A stretch of 64,000 bases of DNA from Halobacillus faecis (GTDB lineage: Bacteria > Bacillota > Bacilli > Bacillales > Halobacillaceae): contig NZ_BJYD01000026.1 of the NCBI RefSeq assembly GCF_007991335.1, positions 229,102-293,101 on the forward strand, read 5' to 3'. Positions 53,160 through 61,831 of the stretch are shown one piece after another (position 1 is the stretch's first letter; each line of letters starts with the position of its first letter). Position numbers and translations under genes: made by a program. The notes under the pieces are model-generated. The model did not search any database. It was not told the origin of the DNA and was given only the letters and a program-made list of their open reading frames with translations.

Positions 53160-53228
53160 ACAATTTTCATACTATTTTTTTCTTTTAACGGGGTTGTTCG
53201 ACGGAAAAAATATTGGTCAAACGTTTGA

Positions 53229-55361
53229 TTAAGCCGTCTTTTCTTCGGTTTTCTCAAACATGGATTTCGCTAGGATCTCAGCGATATCCATCGTGCTGAC
53301 TTCCTCTTCTACTTCTTTCGCTTTCGTTCCATCGGAAAGCATCGTCAGACAGAATGGACAGCCACTGGAGATCATCGTCGGTTCGACTTCAAGCGCCTGC
53401 TCGGTTCGGGCAACGTTGACGCGGTTTCCGGATTTCTCTTCCATCCACATCATCCCGCCTCCAGCTCCACAGCACATGCCGTTGGAACGGTTACGCTTCA
53501 TTTCCACCACTTCGACTCCAGGAATCATCTCTAACACTTCACGCGGTGGCTGATACACTTCGTTGTAGCGGCCGAGGTAACAGCTGTCGTGGTAAGTAAT
53601 TTTCTCTTTCACGACCCCTTCTGGTTTCAAACGGCCCTCTTTCAACCATTCAGCAAGCATTTCCGTATGGTGATAAACTTCAGCTTCAAGTCCAAAGTCC
53701 GGATACTCATTTTTGAAAATGTTGTAGGCGTGCGGGTCGATTGTAATGATTTTCTTCACGTTATGTTTTTCGAATTCTTTCATGTTCTTTTCAGCTAGCT
53801 CCTGGAATAGGAATTCATTCCCCATACGGCGAGCCGTATCTCCAGAGTTTTGCTCTTTGTTACCAAGAATTGCGAATTTGATATCCGCTGCATTCATCAG
53901 TTTGGCAAAAGCCATCGCGATTTTTTGGCTGCGGTTATCGTAAGAGCCCATTGAGCTGACCCAGAATAAGTATTCGAATTCTTCTCCTGATTTTTTCAAT
54001 TCTTTCACAGTAGGGATCTGAACATCCTCATCCAACTGTCTCCAGTCTTCACGTTCTTTCTTAGAAAGTCCCCACGGATTACCTTGACGTTCGATGTTCA
54101 TCATCGCACGCTGTCCATCAGCGTCCATTTTTCCTTCCGTCAAAACTAAGTAACGGCGAAGGTCGATGATTTTATCGACGTGTTCGTTCATGACCGGGCA
54201 GGCATCTTCACAGTTACGGCAAGTCGTACATGCCCATAGCTCTTCTTCTGTGATGACATCTCCGATCAAACTCTTATTGTTCACTGCATCAAGCGTAGCT
54301 GCTGCTTCATCTGATCCTTGAGAGCGGGACATTTGTGCGAGCGTATTTCCTTCTGTTCCGGAAAACGCATAAGCCGGTACCCAAGGAGATTGACCAGTCA
54401 CAGCCGCTCCTTTTTCTGTCAGATGATCTCTTAATTTCACAATCAGATCCATTGGCGATAGCATTTTACCGGAGCCTGATGCCGGACAGACATTGGTACA
54501 GCGTCCACATTCTACACAGGCGTAGAAATCGATCATTTGCAGTTGATTGAAGTCTTCGATTTTTCCAACTCCGAAGGATACGTCTTCTTCATCTGCATCT
54601 TCGTCGATTTCAAAATCAATCGGTTTTAGTTTTCCAGGTGGTTCTTCACGGCTCAAGAAGACGTTGACTGGTGCTGCAATTAGGTGTGCGTGTTTCGACT
54701 GAGGTACATAAACCATGAATGTAAGCAGGATGAGCAGGTGGATCCACCACATAATGAAGAACACGGTTGCAGCAGCTGCAGGAGGCAGCCAACCGAAAGC
54801 GCTTGCAATTCCGGACGCAACAGGTTCTGTCCATGCACCTTCATGGCCATGCCAGATGAGCCCCATGCCATTTCCTACAAGAACGGTGACCATCAATGTC
54901 CCAATAAAAATAAGGACAAGTCCTGCTTTGAAGCCACGCTTCAAGCGAACCAATTTCTCAATATAACGGCGGTAGAACGCCCAAATGACAGCGACAAGGA
55001 TCGTCAGTGTCACAATCTCCTGAAAGAATGTAAAGCCTGGATAGAAAGGTCCTAAAGGCAGATGAGAGTCTGGAGCCAGTCCCTTCCAGATAAAGTCGAT
55101 CGCCCCGAATTGGACGAGGATAAATCCATAAAACATCATGACGTGGATGATGCCCGACTTCTTATCTTTCAATAACTTCTTTTGTCCAAAAACATAAATC
55201 CAAATCTTCTGCAAACGCCTCTTCAGCTGTCTGTCATACTCGAATTTTTTCCCCAGTTTAATGTAAGCGACGCGGGTCTGAACGACACGGACGAACAAGT
55301 ACAGGCCGTAGACAAGGACGCCAAGGAATAAAATCCAGTTTGCCACCAACAACGGATTCAT
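53229..55361 (-). CDS. fadF: FadF: membrane iron-sulfur ETF:quinone oxidoreductase-type protein
   Basis: Membrane protein of 710 residues that probably moves electrons from ETF (acyl-CoA oxidation) to menaquinone. The N-terminal ~240 residues have about five membrane helices with His residues suited to heme b. Two 4Fe-4S motifs follow: CVECGRCTNVCP and CTTCRNCEDACP. The C-terminal part is CCG-type (HDSCYLGRYN, MCCGAGGG, GCPFC), as in heterodisulfide reductase D. The first CCG half lacks its Cys (FWVSSMGS), as I recall for B. subtilis FadF. It is transcribed toward the acyl-CoA genes and has a promoter overlapped by a FadR-like site. Confidence 0.9.
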   Translation of the reverse strand: MNPLLVANWILFLGVLVYGLYLFVRVVQTRVAYIKLGKKFEYDRQLKRRLQKIWIYVFGQKKLLKDKKSGIIHVMMFYGFILVQFGAIDFIWKGLAPDSHLPLGPFYPGFTFFQEIVTLTILVAVIWAFYRRYIEKLVRLKRGFKAGLVLIFIGTLMVTVLVGNGMGLIWHGHEGAWTEPVASGIASAFGWLPPAAAATVFFIMWWIHLLILLTFMVYVPQSKHAHLIAAPVNVFLSREEPPGKLKPIDFEIDEDADEEDVSFGVGKIEDFNQLQMIDFYACVECGRCTNVCPASGSGKMLSPMDLIVKLRDHLTEKGAAVTGQSPWVPAYAFSGTEGNTLAQMSRSQGSDEAAATLDAVNNKSLIGDVITEEELWACTTCRNCEDACPVMNEHVDKIIDLRRYLVLTEGKMDADGQRAMMNIERQGNPWGLSKKEREDWRQLDEDVQIPTVKELKKSGEEFEYLFWVSSMGSYDNRSQKIAMAFAKLMNAADIKFAILGNKEQNSGDTARRMGNEFLFQELAEKNMKEFEKHNVKKIITIDPHAYNIFKNEYPDFGLEAEVYHHTEMLAEWLKEGRLKPEGVVKEKITYHDSCYLGRYNEVYQPPREVLEMIPGVEVVEMKRNRSNGMCCGAGGGMMWMEEKSGNRVNVARTEQALEVEPTMISSGCPFCLTMLSDGTKAKEVEEEVSTMDIAEILAKSMFEKTEEKTA

Positions 55362-55463
55362 TGGTTCTCCCCCTCTTTGTTGTTGTCGCGCGATGGCGAC
55401 TTCCCTTTTCTCCGATCAGAAAATCGACAATTAATCTTATAATTTTCTGAATCTTATAGCTTT

Positions 55464-55493
55464 ACTATAAATTATGAATGAGCATTCAGTCAA
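55464..55493 (-). promoter_or_regulatory. fadF promoter overlapped by a FadR-like operator
   Basis: On the minus strand TTGACT (55488-55493), then TTATAG/TATAGT (55464-55470) with a 17-18 base spacer. The 18-base imperfect palindrome TGAATGAGCATTCAGTCA (55475-55492) covers the spacer and part of the -35. It resembles the B. subtilis FadR box, and fadF belongs to the FadR regulon there. Confidence 0.65.
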
Positions 55494-55572
55494 CATATTT
55501 TCGTGTTTTTCCTTTTGAAACCTATAAAAACGGGGAAACTATCAGGAAGATATTTTTTAGGAGGGACGAAAG

Positions 55573-56757
55573 ATGCTCGTCACAATCATATTATTTATCC
55601 TTTTGTTTCTATTCCTTCTTTTCATCGACTTTAGAATGGGACGGGCAAAGCACAAGAAAAACCACAGACCCATTCCCTTACCGGAAACCCTCGGCAATTA
55701 CAAATTATATAAGAATGGTTCGGTTCTTTTTGAGCAGATGTTCCAGGAAATTTCTGAAGCTGAGAAACAGGTCGACATCTATTTCTACTTGATCGATAAC
55801 GATTATATTAGTGAGAATTTCTTAGGTGTATTGAAGAAAAAGGCAAGAAACGGTGTTCCTGTCCGCCTGCTTGTCGACAGGCTCGGAGGGTACAAAATTA
55901 ATAAGTCAGCTAGAAAGAAACTAAAAGACGCAGGGGTTGATTTCTATTTCGCCGAAACTCCCAGATTCCCCTTCTTTTTTTATCGATTAAATAGGAGAAA
56001 TCATAGAAAAATTACGGTTATTGACGGAAAAGTAGGATATGTAGGTGGATTTAACATCGGAAAGAACTATATAGGGGAATCCGCAAAATTCGGAGACTGG
56101 AGAGACTATCACCTGCGTTTGACAGGCCCTGTCGTTTCAGAAATCCATAAGGTCATGCTGGATGATTGGTACCTGGCTTCAGGAGAAACACTCTCTCCTT
56201 GTGAGCCTTCTGATGACGGAAAGTATAAAATGAATATTATGGCGACCGACGGTGTCGAGCTGGAAAAAGAGTTTTCGAAGATGATTACCTCTGCCAAAAA
56301 AGAAATTCTGATCGGCTCTCCCTATTTCATTCCGACACCCAGGTTACAAAACGACTTAAAGCAGGCGATTGACCGTGGCGTTGAGCTTCACATTATGATC
56401 CCAATGAAGGCCGATCATCCATTTGTAAAGCCTGCAGCTATCCCTTATTTAAAAGAGCTTTACTATAAGGGGGCCTCCATTCGTTTGTTTGATGCAGGCT
56501 TTTACCATTCTAAAATCATCATCATTGACGGAACATTTGCCGATATTGGTACGGCCAATTTCGACCGTCGGAGCTTCTTTTTAAACAAGGAAATCAACAC
56601 CTATGTATATGATGAGGACTTCATCAATGACTTGCGAGCAGCCTATTTCGAGGATGCTCGTGACGCCATTCCTTTCGACGAACACTGGCTCAAACGCCGT
56701 TCATTCACCACACGCCTGAACCAGAGAATTGCCGTATTGTTGAGACCGTTCTTGTAA
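55573..56757 (+). CDS. clsB: Cardiolipin synthase-like phospholipase D protein (ClsB/YwjE type)
   Basis: Membrane-anchored PLD-superfamily enzyme, 394 residues. One N-terminal membrane helix (residues 2-20) precedes two HKD sites: His144-Lys146-Asp151 (NHRKITVIDGKVGYVGG) and His312-Lys314-Asp319 (YHSKIIIIDGTFADIGTANF). TAGGAGG lies before the ATG. The gene is divergent from fadF, as ywjE is in B. subtilis. Cardiolipin formation from phosphatidylglycerol is the family activity; cardiolipin matters for salt-stressed membranes. Confidence 0.9.
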   Translation: MLVTIILFILLFLFLLFIDFRMGRAKHKKNHRPIPLPETLGNYKLYKNGSVLFEQMFQEISEAEKQVDIYFYLIDNDYISENFLGVLKKKARNGVPVRLLVDRLGGYKINKSARKKLKDAGVDFYFAETPRFPFFFYRLNRRNHRKITVIDGKVGYVGGFNIGKNYIGESAKFGDWRDYHLRLTGPVVSEIHKVMLDDWYLASGETLSPCEPSDDGKYKMNIMATDGVELEKEFSKMITSAKKEILIGSPYFIPTPRLQNDLKQAIDRGVELHIMIPMKADHPFVKPAAIPYLKELYYKGASIRLFDAGFYHSKIIIIDGTFADIGTANFDRRSFFLNKEINTYVYDEDFINDLRAAYFEDARDAIPFDEHWLKRRSFTTRLNQRIAVLLRPFL

Positions 56758-56761
56758 TCCT

Positions 56762-56941
56762 TTACTTGAAAAATTCAGCGAACATGGGACCCGCCCACGC
56801 CATAACTTTAAAACCGAGGTAGATCCCGATGATTCCGGCAACTCCGGCAAACGCAGGCGGAGCCGGAATCGGCAATTTGAATCCTGCGAAAACCAGTCCA
56901 ACGATGAACCCTGTAATCAATGCGATAATGACTTCTTTCAT
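56762..56941 (-). CDS. XapX-family small membrane protein
   Basis: A 59-residue protein with two membrane segments: MKEVIIALITGFIVGLVFAG, then LPIPAPPAFAGVAGIIGIYL, the XapX motif with its Pro-Ala-Pro-Pro turn. The ATG at 56941 follows AAAGG by 11 bases; an in-frame GTG three codons up is too close to that site. It converges on clsB with a four-base gap. Function unknown. Confidence 0.85.
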   Translation of the reverse strand: MKEVIIALITGFIVGLVFAGFKLPIPAPPAFAGVAGIIGIYLGFKVMAWAGPMFAEFFK

Positions 56942-57075
56942 CTTTTCCACAACCTTTCAATATGTAAGATCCAGTACTAGTTTTTGCTTGCATGCCCCTT
57001 GTCATGCAAGCTTCTTTTTATGTTACGAAAACCCTCCACCTAATAACACACAAAAGATTCCATATAAACTCCCTA

Positions 57076-57158
57076 GTGTGGAAGAGTCAGTTTCGATTCC
57101 CGCACTCCCTAAACTCACACAAACATCTCCAAATTAAGTCTTCAAGAATCCTGCCATA
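57076..57158. repeat. Intergenic inverted-repeat element, copy 8 (ends only)
   Basis: GGAAGAGTCAGTTTCGAT at the left and AAACATCTCCAAATTAAG then TCTTCAAGAATCCTGCC at the right are the two terminal repeats of the family with only about 35 bases between them. The GC-rich core is missing. It lies between argS and the XapX gene. Confidence 0.7.
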
Positions 57159-57193
57159 CCCTTCAATAACATCATACCTTTTTGTGTAAATAT

Positions 57194-57237
57194 AGAAAAA
57201 GAGCGCCCCTGCTCTATTAGCAAAGACGCCCTTTTCC
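57194..57237 (-). terminator. Intrinsic terminator of argS
   Basis: On the minus strand a 17-base stem (AAAAGGGCGTCTTTGCT pairing with GAGCAGGGGCGCTCTTTT, several G-U) is followed by T5. Confidence 0.75.
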
Positions 57238-57249
57238 TAGTATATGGAA

Positions 57250-58917
57250 TTACATTTGGTTTGGTGCAGAAACTCCGATTAATCGAAGTGCATTGTTCAA
57301 AGTTGTACGGACAGCTTTCATCAAGGCAATTCTCGCTGCTGTCAGCTCTGGATTCTCATCGTCCAGTACTTTGACAGCATTATAAAAGCTGTGCAGGTTC
57401 GATGCGAGATCGAATGCATATTGAGTCACGCGGTGTGGCGTGCGTTTTTCTGCGGCATCTGCCACCACTTGCGGGAATTCTCCGAGACGCTTGAGAAGGT
57501 CTTCTTCTTTCTCAGCTGTGAGATAGCTTCCGTCAAATGAATCTTTCACTAGACCCTTTTCTTCTGCCTGCTTCAGCATCGTGCAAATGCGGGCATGTGC
57601 ATATTGTACGTAATACACAGGGTTTTCGTTCGACTCTGAACGGGCAAGGTCCATGTCAAAGTCCAGGTGGGAATCACTGGAGCGCATGGAGAAGAAGTAA
57701 CGCATGGCATCAATTCCTACCTCTTCCATCAGTTCACGAAGGGTAACCGCTTTTCCTGTACGCTTACTCATTTTCACCTTTTCGCCGTCCTGGAACAAAT
57801 TCACCATTTGGATGATTTCTACTTCCAACGTATCTTTTTCGTAACCAAGCGCCTGGATGGCTGCTTTCATTCGTGGAATGTAGCCATGGTGGTCGGCTCC
57901 CCAAATGTTGATCAGTGTATCAAACCCACGATCCAATTTGTTTTTATGGTAAGCGATATCCGGCGTCAAGTACGTGTACGTTCCATCATTTTTAATGAGT
58001 ACGCGATTTTTGTCATCTCCGAACTTCGTCGTTTCAAACCATGTCGCATCATCTTTTTCAAACACATAGCCTTGGTCTTTTAATACCGCCAGCGCATCTG
58101 TGATCTGATCATCGTTATAAAGGGAAGTTTCAGAGAACCACTCATCAAATGGAACACGGAATTCTTCCAGGTCTGTTTTAATTTTATCCAAAAGGAACTT
58201 CAATCCATACTCACGGAAGAACTGAAGGCGCTCTTCTTCCGCAACATCGACCCATTTTTCACCGTCTTCACTGACGAGCTTTTCAGCTAAACCGATGATA
58301 TCCCGGCCGTGGTAGCCATCTTCCGGCATGCTCCACTCTTTTCCGAGGTTCTGCATATAGCGGGCTTCCAGAGATTTCGCCAGATTGGCCATTTGGTTCC
58401 CGGCATCATTAATGTAATATTCACGGGAAACATCGTATCCTGCAGCATCCAATACATTGCAAAGGGAATCACCGACAGCCGCACCACGTGCGTGACCTAA
58501 GTGAAGGGTTCCTGTCGGGTTGGCAGAGACAAACTCCACCTGGATTTTATGCCCTTCTCCACTATTGCTGCGTCCATACTCTTCTCCAGCATCCAGAATC
58601 GTAGGCACCAATTCAGTCAAATACTGATTGTTCATATAAAAGTTGATGAACCCTGGTCCGGCAATTTCAATTTTCTCAATAGACGCTTTGGACTTGTCGA
58701 ACTGCTCTACGAGATCGGTCGCGATGGCACGTGGGTTCTTTTTGGCTACGCGTGCCAGCTGCATCGCCATGTTTGTGGCATAATCTCCGTGCGCTTTGTC
58801 TTTCGGCTGCTCCAGGATTACTTCAGGCATTTCTTCCTCAGATGCAAGCTCAGCAGCAAGGACTGAGCGCACAATTTCATCCTTCAGTTTCTGTTCCATT
58901 TGTTCAACGATATTCAT
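57250..58917 (-). CDS. argS: Arginyl-tRNA synthetase
   Basis: Class I aminoacyl-tRNA synthetase, 555 residues. The N-terminal Add-1 domain (1-120) precedes the Rossmann core with the HIGH motif as HLGH (139-142) and the KMSKS-like KMSKRTG, then the helical anticodon-binding C-terminus ending [12 protein letters not shown]. The start codon overlaps the ywiB stop by four bases, implying coupled translation. Confidence 0.96.
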   Translation of the reverse strand: MNIVEQMEQKLKDEIVRSVLAAELASEEEMPEVILEQPKDKAHGDYATNMAMQLARVAKKNPRAIATDLVEQFDKSKASIEKIEIAGPGFINFYMNNQYLTELVPTILDAGEEYGRSNSGEGHKIQVEFVSANPTGTLHLGHARGAAVGDSLCNVLDAAGYDVSREYYINDAGNQMANLAKSLEARYMQNLGKEWSMPEDGYHGRDIIGLAEKLVSEDGEKWVDVAEEERLQFFREYGLKFLLDKIKTDLEEFRVPFDEWFSETSLYNDDQITDALAVLKDQGYVFEKDDATWFETTKFGDDKNRVLIKNDGTYTYLTPDIAYHKNKLDRGFDTLINIWGADHHGYIPRMKAAIQALGYEKDTLEVEIIQMVNLFQDGEKVKMSKRTGKAVTLRELMEEVGIDAMRYFFSMRSSDSHLDFDMDLARSESNENPVYYVQYAHARICTMLKQAEEKGLVKDSFDGSYLTAEKEEDLLKRLGEFPQVVADAAEKRTPHRVTQYAFDLASNLHSFYNAVKVLDDENPELTAARIALMKAVRTTLNNALRLIGVSAPNQM

Positions 58918-59354
58918 GAATCGCTCTCCTCCTCAAACGTCAACGTCAAGCGGTGGGCTTGAGTCACTTCATGGTTTAAAGTCATGGTATAACTTAAATA
59001 CAGTCGGCCCTGTGTGGATTCTTCCAAAGAACGGAATTCCACTTTATCTGTTAAGGTTTTCATATGAAAATCACCATACGTATGGTGATATAAATTTTCC
59101 GTTTCCGTGGATGTCTGGAAAACCTGGCGCATTTCCACGCCACCGCTTCGTTTGATGCTGACATGTTCCGGTTTAATCGTCACCATCGTACTGACCGGTT
59201 CTCCGTCTTCCGGGTGCTCAGTAAAGGTGAGCACTTGCGTATCGCCTCGTTTAAAAAACTGCCCAGATTCCTGGATCTTCATCGTTTCTTTACGATCCCC
59301 ATCCTGTATCTCTGTAACAAGCTGCACCTGGACATCTTTTGCGTGACTTGGCAT
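58914..59354 (-). CDS. ywiB: YwiB-family beta-barrel protein (DUF1934)
   Basis: A 146-residue lipocalin-like protein of unknown function, made mostly of beta strands ([53 protein letters not shown]). It overlaps argS by four bases as in B. subtilis. GGTGGAGGG precedes the ATG. Confidence 0.88.
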   Translation of the reverse strand: MPSHAKDVQVQLVTEIQDGDRKETMKIQESGQFFKRGDTQVLTFTEHPEDGEPVSTMVTIKPEHVSIKRSGGVEMRQVFQTSTETENLYHHTYGDFHMKTLTDKVEFRSLEESTQGRLYLSYTMTLNHEVTQAHRLTLTFEEESDS

Positions 59355-59438
59355 GTTCCCTCCACCTTTTCTATCGCCATTTTTACGTACATGATATAAC
59401 TAATATATTATAAGAACTCGAACAGAAAAACGCAAGCA

Positions 59439-59885
59439 TCATTGTAGCAGAAGGTTGACGTATTCATGGACTTCCTTCACTTGGGCGACGTGATTCGGAA
59501 TCGAATAAGCCGCATATAGAACTAGGATAGCCAAAACAATCGTCAAGTACCACTTGAATGATAGATTTTTTTTGAGCGGACGGCGGTCCGGCACAATGGC
59601 GAATAGTAAGAATGGAAGCAGGAGGCCGACCACCCATACATCTGTACTCCACTGTTTATTCTCCACAGAAACAGCCAAGGTGAACTGCAGAAGCTCGTTC
59701 ATACGTTCTGCCACGTTCACTTCAGCCACCTCTGCTTTCCCTATTCCTTCGTTGATCACTAGTGTATCTCCATTCAACTCATACGAAATGTTGGATGGGT
59801 TCCAGTTTGCTCCATAAGTGAGAAGCAACAAGGGGAGCATAATCAATACATAAATCGCTGCTACTCCAATCGTCTTTTTATCCAA
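59439..59885 (-). CDS. Hypothetical membrane protein with three helices
   Basis: A 148-residue protein from a TTG at 59885, eight bases after AAAGGAG: LDKKTIGVAAIYVLIMLPLL. Membrane segments lie at about 6-24, 80-97 and 112-130; the stretch between the first two (~25-79, NWNPSNISYELNGDTLVINE) is probably outside. A longer frame to 59975 exists, but it runs through the speB terminator and has no binding site, so the TTG is preferred. I do not recognise a family; it lies between speB and ywiB. Confidence 0.7.
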   Translation of the reverse strand: MDKKTIGVAAIYVLIMLPLLLLTYGANWNPSNISYELNGDTLVINEGIGKAEVAEVNVAERMNELLQFTLAVSVENKQWSTDVWVVGLLLPFLLFAIVPDRRPLKKNLSFKWYLTIVLAILVLYAAYSIPNHVAQVKEVHEYVNLLLQ

Positions 59886-59935
59886 AACAAAAGCTCCTTT
59901 GTATCGTGTCTTTTCAAATAGGTCGATCCATATAG

Positions 59936-59972
59936 AAAAGCCACTATGATGACCTCTCACAGTGGCTTGTTC
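59936..59972 (-). terminator. Probable terminator of speB
   Basis: On the minus strand AAGCCACT pairs with AGTGGCTT around a 15-base loop and T4 follows, 12 bases after speB. It lies inside the longest possible frame of the next gene and supports the shorter start there. Confidence 0.65.
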
Positions 59973-59983
59973 CATTCTATCAT

Positions 59984-60856
59984 TTATTTGACGAACCCTA
60001 AAAGCATTTCGCGGATGAACTTGCTCGCAGCAATCTGCGTCTTCTCTGTCGGGTCATAGGCTGGAGCCACTTCAACGAGATCCGCTCCCACGATGTTCAA
60101 ATTGCTGCCTGCTAAGGCATGGATGCTTGCAAGCAGTTCTTTCGACGAGATGCCGCCCGCTTCTGCGGTCCCTGTTCCAGGGGCGAAGGCAGGATCGAGC
60201 ACATCAATATCAATCGTGACGTACACCGGACGGCCGGCCAGTTCAGGGAGCACTTTTTTCAAAGGTTCCAACACCTCGAACCTTGCCATATGCATCCCGG
60301 ACTCTTCAGCATATTGAAACTCTTCACGCATACCGGAGCGGATGCCAAACGAATACACATTTTCTGCACCCAGTAACTCACACGATTTACGAATCGGTGT
60401 TGAGTGGGACAACACTTCCCCTTCATACTCCTCGCGCAGATCTGCGTGGGCATCAATATGAATGATCGCGAGGTCCGAATGTTTTTTGTACATCGCCTGA
60501 ATGACAGGCCATGTGACGAGATGCTCCCCTCCAAGACCGAGAGGGAATTTGCCTTTTTCAAGCAACTCATCGAGATACCCTTCAATAATATCCAGGCTCC
60601 GTGCTGCATTTCCGAAAGGCAGCATCAGATCGCCGGCATCATGATAGTTTACTTCTTCCAGGTGACGATCAAGGTATGGGCTGTACTCTTCCAGCCCAAT
60701 CGAAGCTTCACGAATACGGTTCGGGCCGAAGCGTGACCCCGGGCGGAAGCTGACGGTCCAGTCCATCGGCATGCCGTAAATGACCGCATCCGCTTCCTCT
60801 TCCGTCGCCCTGCTCATGATAAATACTTTTCCAGAGTAGGATTCATCAAAACGCAT
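59984..60856 (-). CDS. speB: Agmatinase
   Basis: Manganese ureohydrolase converting agmatine to putrescine and urea, 290 residues. Metal motifs GGEHLVTWP, IIHIDAHADLR and VTIDIDVLDPAFAPGTGTAEAG are complete. AAGGAG eight bases before the ATG at 60856 sets the start. It follows speE by five bases. Confidence 0.95.
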   Translation of the reverse strand: MRFDESYSGKVFIMSRATEEEADAVIYGMPMDWTVSFRPGSRFGPNRIREASIGLEEYSPYLDRHLEEVNYHDAGDLMLPFGNAARSLDIIEGYLDELLEKGKFPLGLGGEHLVTWPVIQAMYKKHSDLAIIHIDAHADLREEYEGEVLSHSTPIRKSCELLGAENVYSFGIRSGMREEFQYAEESGMHMARFEVLEPLKKVLPELAGRPVYVTIDIDVLDPAFAPGTGTAEAGGISSKELLASIHALAGSNLNIVGADLVEVAPAYDPTEKTQIAASKFIREMLLGFVK

Positions 60857-60861
60857 GGAGG

Positions 60862-61692
60862 TCACTCCTTCGTGAGATCTTTGACGAACTTCGGCAGCGC
60901 AAAGCATGCGTGGTGAATTTCGTCTGTGTAATATTTCGTATCGATATCTGCAAAACGTTCCTCTTTGACTTGTAGAGGGTCATGAACTTTACTTCCCATC
61001 GTAAACGTCCATAGCCCACTAGGATAGGTCGGGATGTTCGCTGTGTACACTTTTGTGATCGGGAAAGTTTCTTTCACGTCACTATACACCTGACGGATCA
61101 GATCCGCTTTAAACCATGGGTTATCCGTTTGAGCGACGAAAATACCGTCGTCTTTCAAAGCTTTGGCAATTCCCTCGTAGAACCCTTTTGAAAAAAGATT
61201 AACGGCTGGTCCTACAGGCTCTGTGGAATCGACCATGATGACATCATACTCGTTTTCACTTTTGGCGATGTGCATGAAGCCGTCGTCTACCTTCACTTCC
61301 ACTCTTTCATCTTCGAGTGTCCCTGCAATCGAAGGCAGGTACTTCTTCGAATACTCGATGACTTTTCCGTCGATTTCAACAAGTGTCGCTTTCTCCACAC
61401 TTTCATGTTTCAATACTTCACGGATGACGCCACCATCTCCGCCACCCACGACAAGCACGTTTTTTGGATTCGGGTGGGTGAATAATGGAACATGGGCAAC
61501 CATTTCGTGATAGACGAATTCGTCCTTCTCTGTCGTCATGACCATGTCATCAAGAACGAGCATATTCCCCCACTCCGCTGTTTCCAGCATCTCTAAATCT
61601 TGAAAGTCTGTTTTCTCACTATGCAGGGAGCGATTGACCTTCGCTGTAATCCCGAAATGATCGGTCTGTTTCTCTGTAAACCAAGTACCCAT
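60862..61692 (-). CDS. speE: Spermidine synthase
   Basis: Aminopropyltransferase making spermidine from putrescine and decarboxylated SAM, 276 residues. [18 protein letters not shown] is the nucleotide motif, [16 protein letters not shown] holds the catalytic Asp, and [19 protein letters not shown] is typical. AAAGGAG before the ATG at 61692 sets the start. speE-speB form a polyamine operon divergent from pbpG. Confidence 0.95.
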   Translation of the reverse strand: MGTWFTEKQTDHFGITAKVNRSLHSEKTDFQDLEMLETAEWGNMLVLDDMVMTTEKDEFVYHEMVAHVPLFTHPNPKNVLVVGGGDGGVIREVLKHESVEKATLVEIDGKVIEYSKKYLPSIAGTLEDERVEVKVDDGFMHIAKSENEYDVIMVDSTEPVGPAVNLFSKGFYEGIAKALKDDGIFVAQTDNPWFKADLIRQVYSDVKETFPITKVYTANIPTYPSGLWTFTMGSKVHDPLQVKEERFADIDTKYYTDEIHHACFALPKFVKDLTKE

Positions 61693-61758
61693 GTTGCATT
61701 TCTCCTTTTTCATCTATGAAATAACTTTCACCACTTATGTGTTTGTTTCACTCAAGAA

Positions 61759-61788
61759 GTTTATTTTACTACGTATTCTCACATAATA
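61759..61788 (+). promoter_or_regulatory. Candidate forespore promoter of pbpG
   Basis: GTTTA (61759-61763), 15 bases, then TCACATAATA (61779-61788) resembles sigma-F; CATAATA alone also fits the sigma-G -10. PbpG (PBP2d) is made in the forespore in B. subtilis. Confidence 0.4.
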
Positions 61789-61831
61789 ATAGCAGTCTTT
61801 ATACATTCGTAACAGTTAGGAGTATAAAAGA

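Larger units (their letters stand above)
56942..57249. other. Intergenic region between XapX gene and argS
   Basis: About 300 bases holding the XapX upstream region, the ends-only repeat (57076-57158) and the argS terminator. A short inverted pair GCTTGCATGCCCC/CATGCAAGC lies near 56987-57011. No gene seen. Confidence 0.5.
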
